A stretch of DNA of 64,000 nucleotides from Patiria miniata. Its lineage: Eukaryota; Echinodermata; Asteroidea; Valvatida; Asterinidae. Positions 62,416-64,000 of the stretch are shown here, one piece after another (positions within the stretch are counted from its first letter, which is position 1; each line of letters starts with the position of its first letter). The stretch lies in assembly GCF_015706575.1 (NCBI RefSeq), contig NW_024037067.1, forward strand, positions 2,463,371-2,527,370. Direction: 5' to 3'. The position numbers were made by a program, and so were the translations under genes. The notes below the pieces were generated by a model. The model saw only the letters and a program-made list of their open reading frames with translations, did not search any database and was not told the DNA's origin.

Positions 62416-63179
62416 TCTACTCTGATCCAGAATAAGGCCAATTTTGGACCAGTGCAACCATTGTTTCACATAGTGGAAATATCTATGAAAGTCATTAACT
62501 TTCTCCAAGTTTAACTACAATAAAACAATACTTCCTGAAATCAAAGTCAAACAAACTAACATCTATATTAATCTTTACAATTTCCACTTCTGTTTGTATG
62601 TGAAAACTAAGGATAAGATGTAAATAAAAGTAACTTTTCCTACCTGAAATGGAGAGGGAACAGAAGAAACAGCAGCTTAGTTGGTGGGAAAATAGCACCA
62701 AGGCATGTTAGGCCACACCACCCCAACCGCTGCACCCTCTGGGCTCAGGGGTCAGTCCACTTTCAAGTAGGGGTTACCAGGGTAGAGCAAATATTTAACT
62801 TTAAGTGTGAAGGAGACCTGTTGGTTAAATTTGTTTAATGTACAAAAAGAGATCTATAAATTAGGGGGCCTCATTTACATCATGCCACATTTTTATAAGG
62901 GATTGAAATCTTCAAGGTTATATGGGATTGAAATTCTTAGGTCACAATAATTTTAATTTTTCGATATGTAAATTGCAATGGACATGTTTTTAACAGTATG
63001 CTTTGTATGCTGATCTGTAAAAGTCATTGTTCATGTTTTAATGTTTTTGTTTGTGTGTGTAAATTGTAATGGTGATTGTTGTCAAATAATTTGTTGATTT
63101 GGTGTTAAATAGTTTATTATTTTGTTAAATCCATTGCAATTCAGTTTTTTAACAAATTAAAATGAAAATGAAATAATTT
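62416..63179. other. Intronic DNA, nothing recognised
   Basis: No coding region; AT-rich with no clear repeat. Confidence 0.35.
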
Positions 63180-64000
63180 GAAGGCCTATATCTCCATAAC
63201 TACAGGTCCGATTGGGTTGAAACTTGGTATGTATCTAAACCGGGATGTGTTATAGATGAAAATTTAAGTGACGTCACGATGACGTTATCACGTGACATGT
63301 GACGTCATATTAAATGTGCATATTTTTAAAAGGCCAATATCTACAGAACTACGTACAAGTCTGATTGGGTTGAAACTTGGTATGTACCTAAACTGGGATG
63401 TGTTATAGATAAACATTGAAGTGATGTCACGATGACGTCATCACGTGATATGTGACGTCATATCAAAATTGCACATTTTGAAGGCCAATATCTACAGAAC
63501 TACAAGTGTGATTGTGTTTAAACTTAGTATGTACCTAGACCGGAATGTGTTATAGATGTTAATTGATGTGACGTCATCATGACGTCATCACGTGACATGT
63601 GACGTCATAATTCAAAGCCCTATGAGAATGTAATCACATATGACATTATATGCATGCATTTTATTATAAACAGAACTCCTTCCTTGATGGAATGTTTACA
63701 TGTACTTGAAACTTTACTTGTCACATGTCACAAAAAGTTACCGAAACAGCCCTATGTTTGTCCACAAACATACTTGACATAAATCTAGTTTTTTTTTTCT
63801 TGTTTTTTTTCTTGTTTTTTTTTCAGCCATTCCTCATAGCATTTGTACACATTTTTACAGAGAAGGCACTTTGGGCAATAAAATCAATCCGATTGACTTC
63901 ATACTTGGCACACACTTAGACCAGCATCTGAAGTTGTGTGACGAACATTGACGTCATCATTACGTCATCACGAGTCACGTGACGTCACATAATATGCGAT
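63180..64000 (+). repeat. TGACGTCA-rich repeat units, running off the window
   Basis: At least three units of about 150 bp with ATATCTACAGAACTAC, GATTGGGTTGAAACTTGGTA and clusters such as TGACGTCATCATGACGTCAT plus CACGTGACATGTGACGTCAT (63,569-63,608). At 63,750-63,788 a hairpin TGTTTGTCCACAAACA and a CTAG|T end are followed by a T-rich tract and the CATAGCATTTGTACAC unit. Confidence 0.75.

Noticed and set aside
48854-64000. Final actin exon (codons 268-375)
   Set aside because: No frame encoding the expected actin C-terminal sequence was found on the plus strand, so the exon is taken to lie beyond the window.

Overview
Kind of sequence. This is AT-rich animal DNA with spliced genes and dense mobile elements of many classes. 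Three actin exons lie on the + strand at 4,379-4,618, 47,370-47,616 and 48,662-48,853. They cover codons 42 to about 267, with introns at 41/42, 121/122, 204 and 267, positions classic for deuterostome actins. With the mix of transposons (IS3-integrase-like, pogo-like, BEL/Pao, Ty3/Gypsy, Penelope, several LINEs, Helitron-like ends), a marine invertebrate deuterostome such as an echinoderm or hemichordate is likely, but the species is not proven.

Layout. The whole window appears to lie inside one actin gene: a 5' intron (1-4,378), exon, a 42.75 kb intron (4,619-47,369), exon, a 1.05 kb intron, exon, and a further intron of more than 15 kb. Codons 1-41 and 268-375 are not present here. Almost everything else is transposon debris. 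In order: a small MITE (177-379), a TCCGAA foldback (1.34-3.14 kb) holding a 629-bp hairpin element, a pogo-like DNA transposon (5.18-7.06 kb), a hairpin/minisatellite (7.76-8.26 kb), two head-to-head copies of a transposon with AACGTT-rich ends and its own spliced gene (8.3-16.4 kb), an LTR-retroelement fossil split by a 5'-inverted LINE (16.4-20.6 kb), a 145-bp minisatellite full of nuclear-receptor half-sites (22.1-24.0 kb), a BEL/Pao fossil interrupted by an LTR (24.8-30.6 kb), and tandem 0.9 kb repeats (31.7-33.4 kb).

The most notable element is a complete-looking 8,663-bp DNA transposon at 36,206-44,868. It has identical 35-bp outer ends, an exact 6-bp target duplication (GCTTTC), and inward arrays of about 35 copies of a 21-22 bp unit in opposite orientation. 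It carries two convergent, intact, spliced genes: a DDE integrase/transposase resembling bacterial IS3 integrases, and a SAM-like plus HECT-type ubiquitin-ligase-like protein that keeps the catalytic HTC motif. It may belong to the IS3EU superfamily. A transposon with its own HECT gene and satellite-built termini is the best candidate here for an under-described system.

The 48.9-64 kb end holds a Penelope GIY-YIG fragment, a 750-bp G-rich tract, a Gypsy fossil, a CR1/Jockey-like LINE, and a repeat family packed with TGACGTCA palindromes whose members repeatedly end in a short hairpin plus CTAG before T, as Helitrons do.
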